Below, piece after piece: positions 24,645-33,500 of a DNA stretch of 64,000 nt. The notes under the pieces are model-generated. The model worked only from the letters and a program-made list of their open reading frames with translations. It did not search any database and was not told the DNA's origin. Within the stretch, counting starts at the first letter, position 1. Each line of letters starts with the position of its first letter. Origin of the DNA: Acidobacteria bacterium AB60 (GTDB lineage Bacteria > Acidobacteriota > Terriglobia > Terriglobales > Acidobacteriaceae). Where the stretch lies: NCBI GenBank assembly GCA_008682415.1, contig VANK01000012.1, forward strand, positions 124,001 to 188,000, in the 5' to 3' direction. A program made the position numbers and the translations under genes.

Positions 24645-26486
24645 TTAATGGGCCTTCTGTGCGGCGGTGTTGGCTTTCTCGCCCGGACGCTCTGGGGAGG
24701 TCTGTTTCAAGCGCCCCAGGTCGACTCCGATTTCGGGTGCGTCGCGGCTCCCGCGGATATGAATGGGGATGAGGGCGCCTGCACCATCACGGCGGAAGTA
24801 GCGATCGACAGGTTTGAGCAGGAATCCCTTCCAACCGCCGACGATCCGGGAGACGGTGGCATCCATGCGCGCGGCTCCCTCGAACTTGATGTGTCCGCTG
24901 AAGGCGATGCTGCCATTCAGCGCGACGCTGGCCCCGGGCACCGTGTATGTCAGATCAGGCAAGCCGATGATGCCGCGGTCCACATGAAAGGCGCCTTCCA
25001 TCGTTGAACGAATGGAGTTTGGGTCGGTGTTCTTCATGGCATCGGGACGACCCTGACCGCGCAGACTCAACTCCTCCACCCGGTCCTGGATTCTTTCGTT
25101 GGTGAAGAGGGCATCCTGGAGTTTGAAGCTGCCATCGAGTTTCATGCGCAGATGTACCGGTTGCGGCCCGGGCGGGATATGCAGGTTTGCATGCGCTGCG
25201 ACCGGTCCCACCAGAAGGGGATTGGCGGAGTGGCTCACCAGACGCATGAAATCCTCCAGGTGTCCGCGATCGACCTCGACGTTCAAATCGATAACGTGGC
25301 CTGAACGAGGAGCGTTCTTCGGCAGCATCGGCGCGGCGGGCACGGCGGGGGCGGGAGTTTCGGCCGCCTTACCGGCGGAAGGCTTCTGCAGTTTGCTTTC
25401 CGAAATCGCCGCGACGGGCGCCGGGCTGGCGGCGATGATTCGCACCACCTTTCCGCGCGTAGTGAAGTGCGAACGCCCGAGGGTGGCCTCCACCGGCTCA
25501 AGCCACGTGTCTCCATCCGTGGCGTCGACGCGCGCGTGGAATTTCGCCACCAGCGGGAGGTCATTCCCGAAGCCGGTCAGGCGGAAATCGGGCACGTTGG
25601 CATCGCCTTCCGCGGTGATCTGGCGGAGCGTGCCTTCGTAGGTTCCGCTGGAGGAGAGAATGCCCGCGATTCCGTTGAACGTGCTCAGGTCGGCATGGTC
25701 GAAGAGATATTTCCCGGTGACGGGCGAGCCGCCGGGATCGCTGACGAGCCACGGACCGAAGTCACCCGCGGTGTGGATCACGCCCTGGGGCCGGGGATTG
25801 GTCAGCTCGGCCTGGAAGGCGATTGGCTTGCCCACGGCGACATGCGACAGCTGCAGATGAGCGATGGGGAACTCCAGTGGAGCACGATTCGGCTTGTCTG
25901 TCTGCAGCAGGATGTCTCCTCCCTCGCACACGACTCTTTCGACGGTGACGTTGGCCAGCGACGCCGGGGTTCCCGGTGATTCCTGAGGCGACCTCGTCGC
26001 CCGTATGCCGGCCTCGGGATCGCGCCCCGAGTGGGGAGGCACCACGATCTTGAGATCTTTCAGGCGAACCTCCGAGATGCGCAGATGCTGCATCATTTCG
26101 GAGCGCAGGGGGAGGTGGAAGCTGAAGTCTCCCAGGTCGATCAGGGGTAGTGAACCTGGCGTGGTCTCCACAGGAAGATCGCTGCCCTGAAGGTTGGGCG
26201 GCCAGATGCGCAGCCCCTTTCCCTGGGCCCACAATCCCCACTCGCCCGATTGCCCGTGCTGTACCGCGACGTGAAAGGAGGCGAGTTCCACGCGGGTGTG
26301 GAAGTGCTGGGCGAGCTCATCCACGATGCGCGCGCGAACGTACGGTTCGAAGCGGCGAGCCGCGATGGTGAAGATGGCCGCCGTGACGGCGATGCACACA
26401 AATGCCGCGCCCGTGACCCACAGGATCCACTGATGGCGATGCCAGGCGGATCGCCGGTCAGGGTTGACGCGCAGAGTGCTCGACAT
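24645..26486 (-). CDS. AsmA-like / DUF748-type membrane-tethered protein
   Basis: 613 residues. One N-terminal transmembrane helix (about 22-45, WILWVTGAAFVCIAVTAAIF) is followed by RRFEPYVRARIVDELAQHF, the start typical of AsmA/TamB-like envelope proteins. The large periplasmic part is beta-rich with repeated L-x-L-x patterns. A proline/alanine-rich linker lies near residues 365-395, and an AsmA C-terminal-like region (GAFHVDRGIIGLPDLTYTVPGA) follows. Members are thought to bridge the periplasm in phospholipid transport; that role is inferred here. GGGGGA lies 8 nt before the ATG at 26486. Confidence 0.75.
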   Translation of the reverse strand: MSSTLRVNPDRRSAWHRHQWILWVTGAAFVCIAVTAAIFTIAARRFEPYVRARIVDELAQHFHTRVELASFHVAVQHGQSGEWGLWAQGKGLRIWPPNLQGSDLPVETTPGSLPLIDLGDFSFHLPLRSEMMQHLRISEVRLKDLKIVVPPHSGRDPEAGIRATRSPQESPGTPASLANVTVERVVCEGGDILLQTDKPNRAPLEFPIAHLQLSHVAVGKPIAFQAELTNPRPQGVIHTAGDFGPWLVSDPGGSPVTGKYLFDHADLSTFNGIAGILSSSGTYEGTLRQITAEGDANVPDFRLTGFGNDLPLVAKFHARVDATDGDTWLEPVEATLGRSHFTTRGKVVRIIAASPAPVAAISESKLQKPSAGKAAETPAPAVPAAPMLPKNAPRSGHVIDLNVEVDRGHLEDFMRLVSHSANPLLVGPVAAHANLHIPPGPQPVHLRMKLDGSFKLQDALFTNERIQDRVEELSLRGQGRPDAMKNTDPNSIRSTMEGAFHVDRGIIGLPDLTYTVPGASVALNGSIAFSGHIKFEGAARMDATVSRIVGGWKGFLLKPVDRYFRRDGAGALIPIHIRGSRDAPEIGVDLGRLKQTSPERPGEKANTAAQKAH

Positions 26487-26701
26487 CGACAAAGTCCCCC
26501 GGCCTTGTTCCGTACGCGCTCCTCAAAACTGCGCGATTCCGAGAAGAAGGCACCACTCGCGATTCGGACAGACAGAGGTTTGATGCAGTCTGCTGCTCGA
26601 TAGGTGGCGGGCGAGCCGGTTTCGGGGGTGCGTTGCCTCAATTTCACGAGTTGACCGGCGCAAAGAGCGAGGGTGCGGCCGGTGGTAGACTTCAATCCAC
26701 T

Positions 26702-27484
26702 GTGAATGTGCTGATCGAAAAGCTGGTCAAACTGCAAGCGGTGGAGCTTGAGCGGGCGCGGCTCGCGCAAGCAGGCCGCGTGCTTCCCTCGGAGATTGCC
26801 CAAGCGGAGGCGGGGTTGACGAAGGCGAACGGACAGGTTTCCGCGGCCTCCGATGCGCTTGCCCGGGAAGAGACCCTGCGCACCCGGCAGGAACGAGACG
26901 TCGCCCAGCATCGCCAGCGCGCCGGGCGTCTGCGCACCCAGCGCGACAACGTGACGACTCCGGCGCAGGCGGATGCCCTTGAGCACGAGCTCACGTTTGT
27001 AGAGTCTGAGATCGATCGGCTGGAAACGGAAGAACTGGCCAGCCTGGAACGGAGCGAAAACTACGAGCTGGAGCTGCAGCAGGCGCGAGCGCAGCTCGAG
27101 CTCATGGCGGGCGCCCTCGACAAGACTCGCGAGCGCGTCGCCTCGCGCCAGAAGGAGATTGCGCAAGAACAGGCCGCGCTCGCCTCGGAGCGGGAGTCCA
27201 TCCGTAAAGAGATTGAGCCGGATTGGCTGACGCGCTTCGACCGTCTGTTTGCGAGCCGTGGCAGCGCCATGTCCCGGGCGGAGCACCAGCAGTGTACGGC
27301 CTGCCGTATGGGGATTCGGCCACAGATCTGGAACCAGGTTCGGGAGGGCGAACTTCTCACCTGCGACAGCTGCGGACGCCTGCTTTACTTTGACCCAACG
27401 ATGGTTCCCGCCAAGGAACCGGAGACGGAGCCCGCACGCAATGCAGCGCCGCCCGCTGTTCCCAAGCCTCGCCGGGTCGGATAA
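26702..27484 (+). CDS. Coiled-coil protein with C-terminal C4 zinc ribbon (CT398/DUF164-like)
   Basis: About 260 residues. Residues 1-180 are a long antiparallel coiled coil with abundant A, E, Q and R. The C-terminus carries the zinc ribbon CTAC ... CDSC inside QQCTACRMGIRP and LLTCDSCGRLLYFDP, the signature of the family that includes chlamydial CT398 and HP0958 (a flagellar/RpoN chaperone in Helicobacter). The function here is unknown. The start is uncertain: GTG 26702 matches the family's short N-terminus and lies 10 nt after a TAGACT box (26686-26691); a longer in-frame start exists at 26633. Confidence 0.82.
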   Translation: MNVLIEKLVKLQAVELERARLAQAGRVLPSEIAQAEAGLTKANGQVSAASDALAREETLRTRQERDVAQHRQRAGRLRTQRDNVTTPAQADALEHELTFVESEIDRLETEELASLERSENYELELQQARAQLELMAGALDKTRERVASRQKEIAQEQAALASERESIRKEIEPDWLTRFDRLFASRGSAMSRAEHQQCTACRMGIRPQIWNQVREGELLTCDSCGRLLYFDPTMVPAKEPETEPARNAAPPAVPKPRRVG

Positions 27485-27506
27485 GCCGTTCTCTGAGACT
27501 GATGTG

Positions 27507-28538
27507 ATGCTTTCTGCGAGACTGAAGCGGATTTCCTGCGTTGTTCTTCTGGTTGTTCTGTTGCCAATTGCCGCTGCCAGCGCCCCGCCCAGTGCAGCTC
27601 CCAAGAAGGCGCTCCTTGAATTCCACAGCGGATTCTGGATCAATCTTCATCACTTCCTGTATGTCGAGGCGCGCAGCACGCTTGCGCAGAAGAGCGCGCG
27701 TGATCCTGTCTTCAGTTCAGCGGATGAGGGAGAGCTGCGTCGGCTCAACCCAACCGAGCTTTCCGCCTGGGACAAATCGGTGGCGTATTACGCCTCTTCG
27801 CTTGCGGGGAGAGATCTCCTGTTTGACGACGGGCTGATTGCGGTGAAGAACGCGCTGGAGGACGCGGAGTCGTCGACCGATCTGGCACAGGCTCCAATCT
27901 CCCCGGAGCTGAAGGAGGCACTGCGGCGGGCAGCCCCCATTTACCGCGCACACTGGTGGGCACGACACGACGCCCAGAATCGCGCATGGATAGCGCAGGT
28001 TGAGCCGCTGGTGTCGCAATACGGGGACGGGATCGCGCAAGACCTCGCACGCATTTATGAGGAGCCCTGGCCGCAATATCCTGTGCGGGTGGATTCCGTG
28101 GTGTATGCCAACTGGGCCGGCGCCTATACCACCACCGAGCCAACCCGGCCGACGATCTCCTCCAGCGATCCGGCGAACCAGGGTACGGCGGCGCTGGAGA
28201 TTGTCTTTCACGAGACATCCCACGGCATGATCGACAAGGTCTCGAGAGCCCTCCGCACGGCCGAGGCCGGTGTGAATACAAAGAGGACGGCTGCGCCGTT
28301 CCGCGCCGGCGCCCTCTGGCACGCGGTGCTCTTCTATACGGCCGGCGAACTCGTGGCGGAGCGTATCTCCGGGTACGTGCCTTACGCGGAGAAGAATGGT
28401 TTGTGGGCTCGAGCCTGGCCGGAACCGGCTCGCACCCTTCTCCAGCAAGATTGGAAGCCGCACATGGCGGGCTCCGCATCGCTCCAGGTCGCCGTCTCTC
28501 AATTGGCCGCGGACCTGGCGGCTGCACCCGGTCGCTGA
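27507..28538 (+). CDS. Secreted protein with an HExxH motif, putative metallopeptidase
   Basis: 343 residues with a signal peptide (RLKRISCVVLLVVLLPIAAASA). A helical N-terminal half (LEFHSGFWINLHHFLYVEARS) is followed by VVYANWAGAYTTTEP and LEIVFHETSHGMID, which contains H-E-T-S-H, the zincin signature. About 50 residues later come LWHAVLFYTAGELVAER, with a candidate third ligand glutamate, which would fit a gluzincin. I do not recognise a named family, so peptidase activity is an inference from the motif. The upstream gene ends 22 nt before, so they may share a transcript. Confidence 0.7.
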   Translation: MLSARLKRISCVVLLVVLLPIAAASAPPSAAPKKALLEFHSGFWINLHHFLYVEARSTLAQKSARDPVFSSADEGELRRLNPTELSAWDKSVAYYASSLAGRDLLFDDGLIAVKNALEDAESSTDLAQAPISPELKEALRRAAPIYRAHWWARHDAQNRAWIAQVEPLVSQYGDGIAQDLARIYEEPWPQYPVRVDSVVYANWAGAYTTTEPTRPTISSSDPANQGTAALEIVFHETSHGMIDKVSRALRTAEAGVNTKRTAAPFRAGALWHAVLFYTAGELVAERISGYVPYAEKNGLWARAWPEPARTLLQQDWKPHMAGSASLQVAVSQLAADLAAAPGR

Positions 28539-28584
28539 GGCCCTTTCGCCTGCAGGTGCTCTTAGAATGTTTCGAGGAGCCCGC

Positions 28585-29121
28585 ATGCGCCGCATCTGCG
28601 TCGATATGGACGAAGTGATGGCTGACACCCTGTCAGAGCATCTTCGCCGCTACAACCAGGAGTTCGACGAGAGCCTTACCCCCGAAGATCTCACCGGGAA
28701 GGGCCTTTGGGAGATGACACCCCTCGATCGTCAGCAGCAATTGCGCGCATTTCTGGACGCAGAAGACTTTTTCGAAGATCTGCCGTTGATGCCGGGTGCG
28801 CAGGAGGTGCTGAAGGGACTGAGCGAGCGCTTCGAGATCTTCATCGCGACGCAGGCCATGTCGGTGCCCAATTCACTTGGTCCCAAGTATCGATGGCTGC
28901 AGCGCCACTTTCCCTTTATTCCGCCGACCAATTATGTATTTTGCGGGAACAAGAGCATTCTGCGCGCCGATTATCTGATTGATGATCTGCCCCGCAACCT
29001 GCAGCGCTTCGAGGGTCACGGAGTGCTTTACACCGCACCCCACAACAAGAATGTCACCGGCTTCACGCGCGTGGACGACTGGCAGCAGGTAGCCCGGTTC
29101 TTTGCCACGGAGCGCGATTGA
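28585..29121 (+). CDS. 5'(3')-deoxyribonucleotidase-like HAD phosphatase (NT5C family)
   Basis: 178 residues. The HAD nucleophile motif is CVDMDEVMADT, followed by a cap region and the late motif YLIDDLPRNL with the acidic pair. The pattern FIATQAMSVPNSLGPKYRWL, with threonine as the motif II residue, fits the bacterial 5'-nucleotidase C (PF06941) group. Likely substrates are nucleoside monophosphates. The ATG at 28585 has GAGGAG 6 nt upstream and a TAGAAT at 28563-28568, so this gene has both a promoter-like box and a short leader. It is cytosolic. Confidence 0.82.
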   Translation: MRRICVDMDEVMADTLSEHLRRYNQEFDESLTPEDLTGKGLWEMTPLDRQQQLRAFLDAEDFFEDLPLMPGAQEVLKGLSERFEIFIATQAMSVPNSLGPKYRWLQRHFPFIPPTNYVFCGNKSILRADYLIDDLPRNLQRFEGHGVLYTAPHNKNVTGFTRVDDWQQVARFFATERD

Positions 29122-29125
29122 CCGA

Positions 29126-29428
29126 TTATTCCTCGAAAGGAATCTCGCGGCGAGGAGCTACTTCCTCACGCTTTTCTGGAAGGGGGCGCCGGAACTGCGC
29201 CACAATCGACGCCAGGAACGCGATGATGGCGAGCAGCAGCCCGATGAAGACCAGGCCGAGGCCGATAAGCATGGGCGCTCCAGCGGTCGTGAGATTCAGC
29301 GCAATGTGGTTTGCGGAGAGATCGGTGCTGAAGTTCAGCCCTGCATTCCCAGTGCAGTAGGCGAAGAGTACCCATAAACCCGCGGTCAAGAACACCACGA
29401 CCGCAATGAACAGCCGAGCTAATCTCAT
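29126..29428 (-). CDS. Small two-helix membrane protein, unknown function
   Basis: 100 residues with two hydrophobic helices (about 5-25 and 52-78). The region between them is polar (NFSTDLSANHIALNLTT) and the C-terminus is charged (PEKREEVAPRREIPFEE). It is convergent with the nucleotidase gene, four nt apart. No family is recognised. Conservation of this size and topology would be needed to raise confidence. Confidence 0.6.
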   Translation of the reverse strand: MRLARLFIAVVVFLTAGLWVLFAYCTGNAGLNFSTDLSANHIALNLTTAGAPMLIGLGLVFIGLLLAIIAFLASIVAQFRRPLPEKREEVAPRREIPFEE

Positions 29429-29711
29429 CTGCGAACCTCAGAGCACGCGGCGCCCGAAAGAGGACCCCACGAGTGTCCTGCTATTGAGACGCTGCGGGAG
29501 GGTCGGCGGTCCCTGAGTTTCTTTTGGAGCGTTCTCGCCGTGTGACCCCCAAAAATACAGTTGCACCGTCGACGGCAATCGTGGGAGCGGCATCCAAACC
29601 ACGTCCGATTAGGTTTGCGCCTGCGCGAGGTCGGTTGCTCCCTGTTATCACGCCGGCGCGCTTTGTCTGGGTGCTACCCTTCCACCGTAGTCCAAGCGAG
29701 GAGACAATCCA

Positions 29712-32525
29712 TTGCGTAACTGCTTGTACCACTTTGCCGCCGCGACCACACTCTTTGCAGGATCCCTTTGCAGCCTTGCCCAAAACTCATTTCATCCTCT
29801 GCAAACTCCCCAGATTGCGCACCTCTATGCCGCGCCGGAGGGCATAACTGCGCCGGCCACGGATGCGCCCAATGACCCGGTTGCCGACCCGAGGGCCATC
29901 GTTGTCCTGAAGAAGGCGCGGTTCACCGTACTGACGCCGCAGCTCATCAGGATGGAATGGGCGGCCGATGGAAAATTCGAAGATCATGCCAGCCTGGTGT
30001 TTCTCAACCGCCGGCTGGCGGTACCACACTTCGAGAAGTCGATCGCTGCGGAGAACGAGCGCCTGACGATCAAGACCTCTGCGCTGACGTTGACCTACAC
30101 GCCGAAAGCGGACCAGGACGGCCGATTCACGGCGGAAAGTCTGTCCGTTTCGCTCGATATAGGCGACAAACTCGGCGTCTGGCGTCCGGGGATGACGGAT
30201 GACCAGAACCTGATGGGGACCACGCGCACTCTGGACGGGGCCAACGGCGACAAGACGCGCGAGCCAATCGAACAGGGGTTGATTTCGCGTTCTGGCTGGG
30301 CGCTGGTTGACGACTCTGCGCGGCCTCTGTTCGACTCGGCGGATTTCTCGTTCCGGCAAGGGGAAAGCAGCCCCTGGCCGTGGGTGATCGAGCGCCCAGC
30401 CGGGGAGCGGCAGGACTGGTACTTCTTCGGCCATGGACAGCAGTACAAGAACGCTCTCAGCGACTTCGTCAAGGTGGCCGGCCGGATTCCGCTGCCGCCA
30501 CGCTTCGCCTTCGGAGCCTGGTGGTCCCGCTACTGGGCCTACTCCGATCAGGAGATCGACGAGATTGTCCGAGGCTTCCATGAAAACGATGTGCCGCTCG
30601 ACGTGTTCGTCATCGACATGGATTGGCATCCGACGTTCGGCATGAACTTCTCCAAGACGGACGCCTCCGGTCATTCCCTGGGCTGGACAGGGTACTCCTG
30701 GAATCGGCTGCTCTTTCCCGATCCTGATCAGTTCCTGGCCAAACTCCATTCCAATTCTCTGAAGACCAGCCTGAATCTTCATCCGGCGTCTGGCATACAG
30801 CCGTGGGAAGACAGCTACCCGGAGATGGCCAAGGCCATGGGGGTGGATCCGGCGACGAAGAAGTACATTCCCTTCGACATCACCGACAAGCGATTCACGA
30901 CCAATTATTTCAACCTGGTGCTGCACCCGCTGGAGAAGCAGGGCATTGATTTCTGGTGGCTGGACTGGCAGCAGGAGCCCACGACGAGGATGCCGGGCGT
31001 GAGCCCGACCTGGTGGCTGAACTACGTCCACTTCACGGACCAGCAGCGCGAAGGCAAACGCCCGCTCCTGTTTCATCGCTGGGGAGGCTTGGGGAATCAC
31101 CGCTACCAGATCGGCTTCTCCGGGGATACGGTATCGGTCTGGCCTTCGCTGGCGTTTCAGCCATGGTTCACGGCTACGGCGGCCAACGTGGGGTACGCCT
31201 ACTGGTCCCATGACATAGGCGGGCACATGCCGGGCGCCGTCGACCCCGAACTCTTCACGCGCTGGGTCGAGTTCGGCGCCTTCAGTCCCATCCTGCGCAC
31301 GCACACCACCAAGAACCCCGATTCCGAGCGGCGTATCTGGGCCTATCCCGAGCCGTTCTCCTCGATCCTGCGTTCGACCTTTCAATTGCGATATGCGTTG
31401 CAGCCTTATCTCTACACGGAGGCTCGCCGAACCTATGACTCGGGTGTCGCCTTCCTACGGCCCCTGTATTACGACTGGCCAACCGATGCACACTCCTACG
31501 AAAGCAAAGGCGAGTACGTCTTTGGCGAGCAGATGATTGTCGCTCCTGTGGTCACGCCGGTGGATAAAGTCACGGGGCTGGCGGCGGAGGATGTCTACCT
31601 TCCGGAGGGGAACTGGATCGAGTGGCCCACCGGCAGGCGACTCGCGGGCAAGAAGACGGTGCACCGCCAATTTTCCATCGACCAAATCCCGGTCTATCTC
31701 AAGGCCGGCGCGATCGTGCCGATGCAGCCGCCGATGGCCCACACAGCCCAGCGGCCGGTGGATCCACTGATCGTCAACGTATGGCCGCTCGAGCCCGGCG
31801 CCAGTTCGGCGTATTCCGTCTACGAGGACTCAGGGATTGGCGTCGAATATCAGCGAGGAGTCTTCGCCCGAACTCCGATCAAGGCTACGCAGAATGCCGA
31901 CACTCTGCGGGTCGAAATCGGACCTGTGCAGGGCGGTTTCCCGGGGATGCTTCGCTCCCGAGCCTACGAACTCCGGCTTCCGGACGACTGGCCCCCCGAA
32001 CGCGTGACGGTGAACGGGATTACGGTGGGTCATGCCGGCGCTGCGGGGCATACGGGATGGGGCTTTGAAGGGAACACTCTTACAACCTCCATCCCCATTC
32101 CCACTACGGGCGTTGAATCGCGCGTCATCATCGAGGTCACCCGCGCCGCGGGAATGACTGCACGGCGCAAAGAGATCGACGGGTTTCCAGGAGCGATGAC
32201 GCGCCTTCGCGCAGTGTACGACGCCATGAACCAGACCTACCCGGTCGCTCATCCTCCCGATGAGCTGATCGATGCGATGCAGTCCGGGGATCGCCTGGGG
32301 TATCACCCCGAGAGCGCATCGGAAGAGATCTCTCACTTGCGCACGGTGCTGCCGCAGGCCCAGAACGCTCTGGAGGAAGTGGGCAAAGGATTCGCGGAAA
32401 GAGTGGATGTGGTGGCCAAGCGCGCGGTGAACGGAATTGCTCCCGAAACTATTCAAGCTCAGCGGCAGCAGCGCCTGGATGCGATGGCCCGCGCCAGCAA
32501 GCTGATGGGAGATCTGGGAAGATAG
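29712..32525 (+). CDS. GH31 alpha-glucosidase/alpha-xylosidase family enzyme, exported
   Basis: 937 residues with a signal peptide (cleavage near SLAQ). The N-terminal beta-sandwich (about 60-250) precedes the catalytic barrel. The nucleophile is in DFWWLDWQQ, the substrate-contact segment is FVIDMDWHPTFG and the acid/base region is YWSHDIGGHMPGAVDPELF(TR). A C-terminal beta domain and a helical tail of about 120 residues follow; the tail is longer than usual. The start is a TTG with AGGAGA about 8 nt upstream. It releases alpha-linked glucose or xylose from oligosaccharides in the periplasm or outside. Confidence 0.92.
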   Translation: MRNCLYHFAAATTLFAGSLCSLAQNSFHPLQTPQIAHLYAAPEGITAPATDAPNDPVADPRAIVVLKKARFTVLTPQLIRMEWAADGKFEDHASLVFLNRRLAVPHFEKSIAAENERLTIKTSALTLTYTPKADQDGRFTAESLSVSLDIGDKLGVWRPGMTDDQNLMGTTRTLDGANGDKTREPIEQGLISRSGWALVDDSARPLFDSADFSFRQGESSPWPWVIERPAGERQDWYFFGHGQQYKNALSDFVKVAGRIPLPPRFAFGAWWSRYWAYSDQEIDEIVRGFHENDVPLDVFVIDMDWHPTFGMNFSKTDASGHSLGWTGYSWNRLLFPDPDQFLAKLHSNSLKTSLNLHPASGIQPWEDSYPEMAKAMGVDPATKKYIPFDITDKRFTTNYFNLVLHPLEKQGIDFWWLDWQQEPTTRMPGVSPTWWLNYVHFTDQQREGKRPLLFHRWGGLGNHRYQIGFSGDTVSVWPSLAFQPWFTATAANVGYAYWSHDIGGHMPGAVDPELFTRWVEFGAFSPILRTHTTKNPDSERRIWAYPEPFSSILRSTFQLRYALQPYLYTEARRTYDSGVAFLRPLYYDWPTDAHSYESKGEYVFGEQMIVAPVVTPVDKVTGLAAEDVYLPEGNWIEWPTGRRLAGKKTVHRQFSIDQIPVYLKAGAIVPMQPPMAHTAQRPVDPLIVNVWPLEPGASSAYSVYEDSGIGVEYQRGVFARTPIKATQNADTLRVEIGPVQGGFPGMLRSRAYELRLPDDWPPERVTVNGITVGHAGAAGHTGWGFEGNTLTTSIPIPTTGVESRVIIEVTRAAGMTARRKEIDGFPGAMTRLRAVYDAMNQTYPVAHPPDELIDAMQSGDRLGYHPESASEEISHLRTVLPQAQNALEEVGKGFAERVDVVAKRAVNGIAPETIQAQRQQRLDAMARASKLMGDLGR

Positions 32526-32600
32526 CTGACGCTGCCGGTTTGGCCCTGTTGCCTGCTCCTGGGTGACAGGGCCGGACCGACGCCGTGTTCCCGGCCGCCG

Positions 32601-32606
32601 TATAAT
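32601..32606 (+). promoter_or_regulatory. Perfect TATAAT box 6 nt before larE (leaderless arrangement)
   Basis: TATAAT spans 32601-32606 and the larE ATG is at 32613. Transcription starting 6-7 nt downstream of the box would begin on the start codon. No Shine-Dalgarno sequence fits in the gap and no clear -35 element is seen. Confidence 0.55.
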
Positions 32607-32612
32607 CGCTCC

Positions 32613-33500
32613 ATGGCCGCGCCCCAGCCTCTCGGCGTTTCCGAGTGGGTGCTAGAACCCGTTCCCGTGGACACCGCGAGCAAGCTGGGTGCTCTTGAAT
32701 CTCGCCTCGCTTCTTGTGACAAGCTCCTTGTGGCCTACTCGGGCGGAGTCGATTCAGCCTTCCTGGCCGCCACCGCACATCGCATTCTGGGGGACCGCAT
32801 GCTTGCGGTTCTGGCAGACTCTCCTTCGCTTGCCCGCCGCGATCTACGACAGGCTCAAGACTTTGCTGCCGCCCAGGGAATTCCGCTCAAGACCATCCAG
32901 ACCGAAGAGCTGGAACGGCCTGAATATCAGAAGAACGACGCCAACCGTTGCTTTCACTGCAAGACCGAGCTGTTTGCCGGGATGGAGGCTCTGGGAGCGC
33001 AGCTCGGGTTTCGGCAGATCGCTTATGGAATGAATGCCGACGATACGCGCGACTACCGGCCCGGCCAGCGCGCGGCCAGGGAGCACGAGGTGCTTGCACC
33101 GCTCGCTGACGCCGGTTTGACGAAGAACGATGTGCGCGTCCTGGCGCGCGCCGCCGGTTATGCCCTTTGGGACCGGCCGGCCGCCCCATGCCTGTCTTCG
33201 CGAGTCGAATACGGCCGCGAAGTCACCCGCGAGGTCCTCGAGCAGGTGGAGCGCGCCGAGGAGGCCGTTCGCGCCCTCGGCTTCCGCGAGTTCCGCGTCC
33301 GCCACCACGGCAATCTTGCCCGGGTCGAAATCGCCCGCACCGAGCTGTCCCGTGCTCTGGACGTGGAGGTTCTTGACGCCATCACCACCGCGCTAAAGCA
33401 GGTTGGCTACCAGTACGTCACCCTCGACACCGCTGGCTTCAAAAGCGGATCGCTCAACGCCGTCCTCCCCGCCGAAGTCCTCCTCCGCCGCGGTGCATAA
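32613..33500 (+). CDS. larE: LarE, sulfur transferase for the nickel-pincer nucleotide cofactor
   Basis: A 295-residue PP-loop (ATP pyrophosphatase) protein with SGGVDS at 43-48. The segment PAAPCLSSRVEYG holds Cys193, equivalent to the sacrificial cysteine of LarE. Two more cysteines lie in NRCFHCK (113 and 116), which together could hold a [4Fe-4S] cluster as in cluster-dependent LarE enzymes. LarE converts the carboxylates of pyridinium biscarboxylate mononucleotide to thiocarboxylates. It is first in the lar cluster. Its stop overlaps the next start (TAATG). Confidence 0.93.
   Translation: MAAPQPLGVSEWVLEPVPVDTASKLGALESRLASCDKLLVAYSGGVDSAFLAATAHRILGDRMLAVLADSPSLARRDLRQAQDFAAAQGIPLKTIQTEELERPEYQKNDANRCFHCKTELFAGMEALGAQLGFRQIAYGMNADDTRDYRPGQRAAREHEVLAPLADAGLTKNDVRVLARAAGYALWDRPAAPCLSSRVEYGREVTREVLEQVERAEEAVRALGFREFRVRHHGNLARVEIARTELSRALDVEVLDAITTALKQVGYQYVTLDTAGFKSGSLNAVLPAEVLLRRGA

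Noticed and set aside
27249..27506. Longer N-terminus for the HExxH protein
   Set aside because: It overlaps the upstream zinc-ribbon gene in another frame; the signal peptide begins at the ATG at 27507.
29787..31385. Long minus-strand open frame opposite the GH31 gene
   Set aside because: Arginine- and proline-rich shadow translation without any domain; GH31 is on the other strand.
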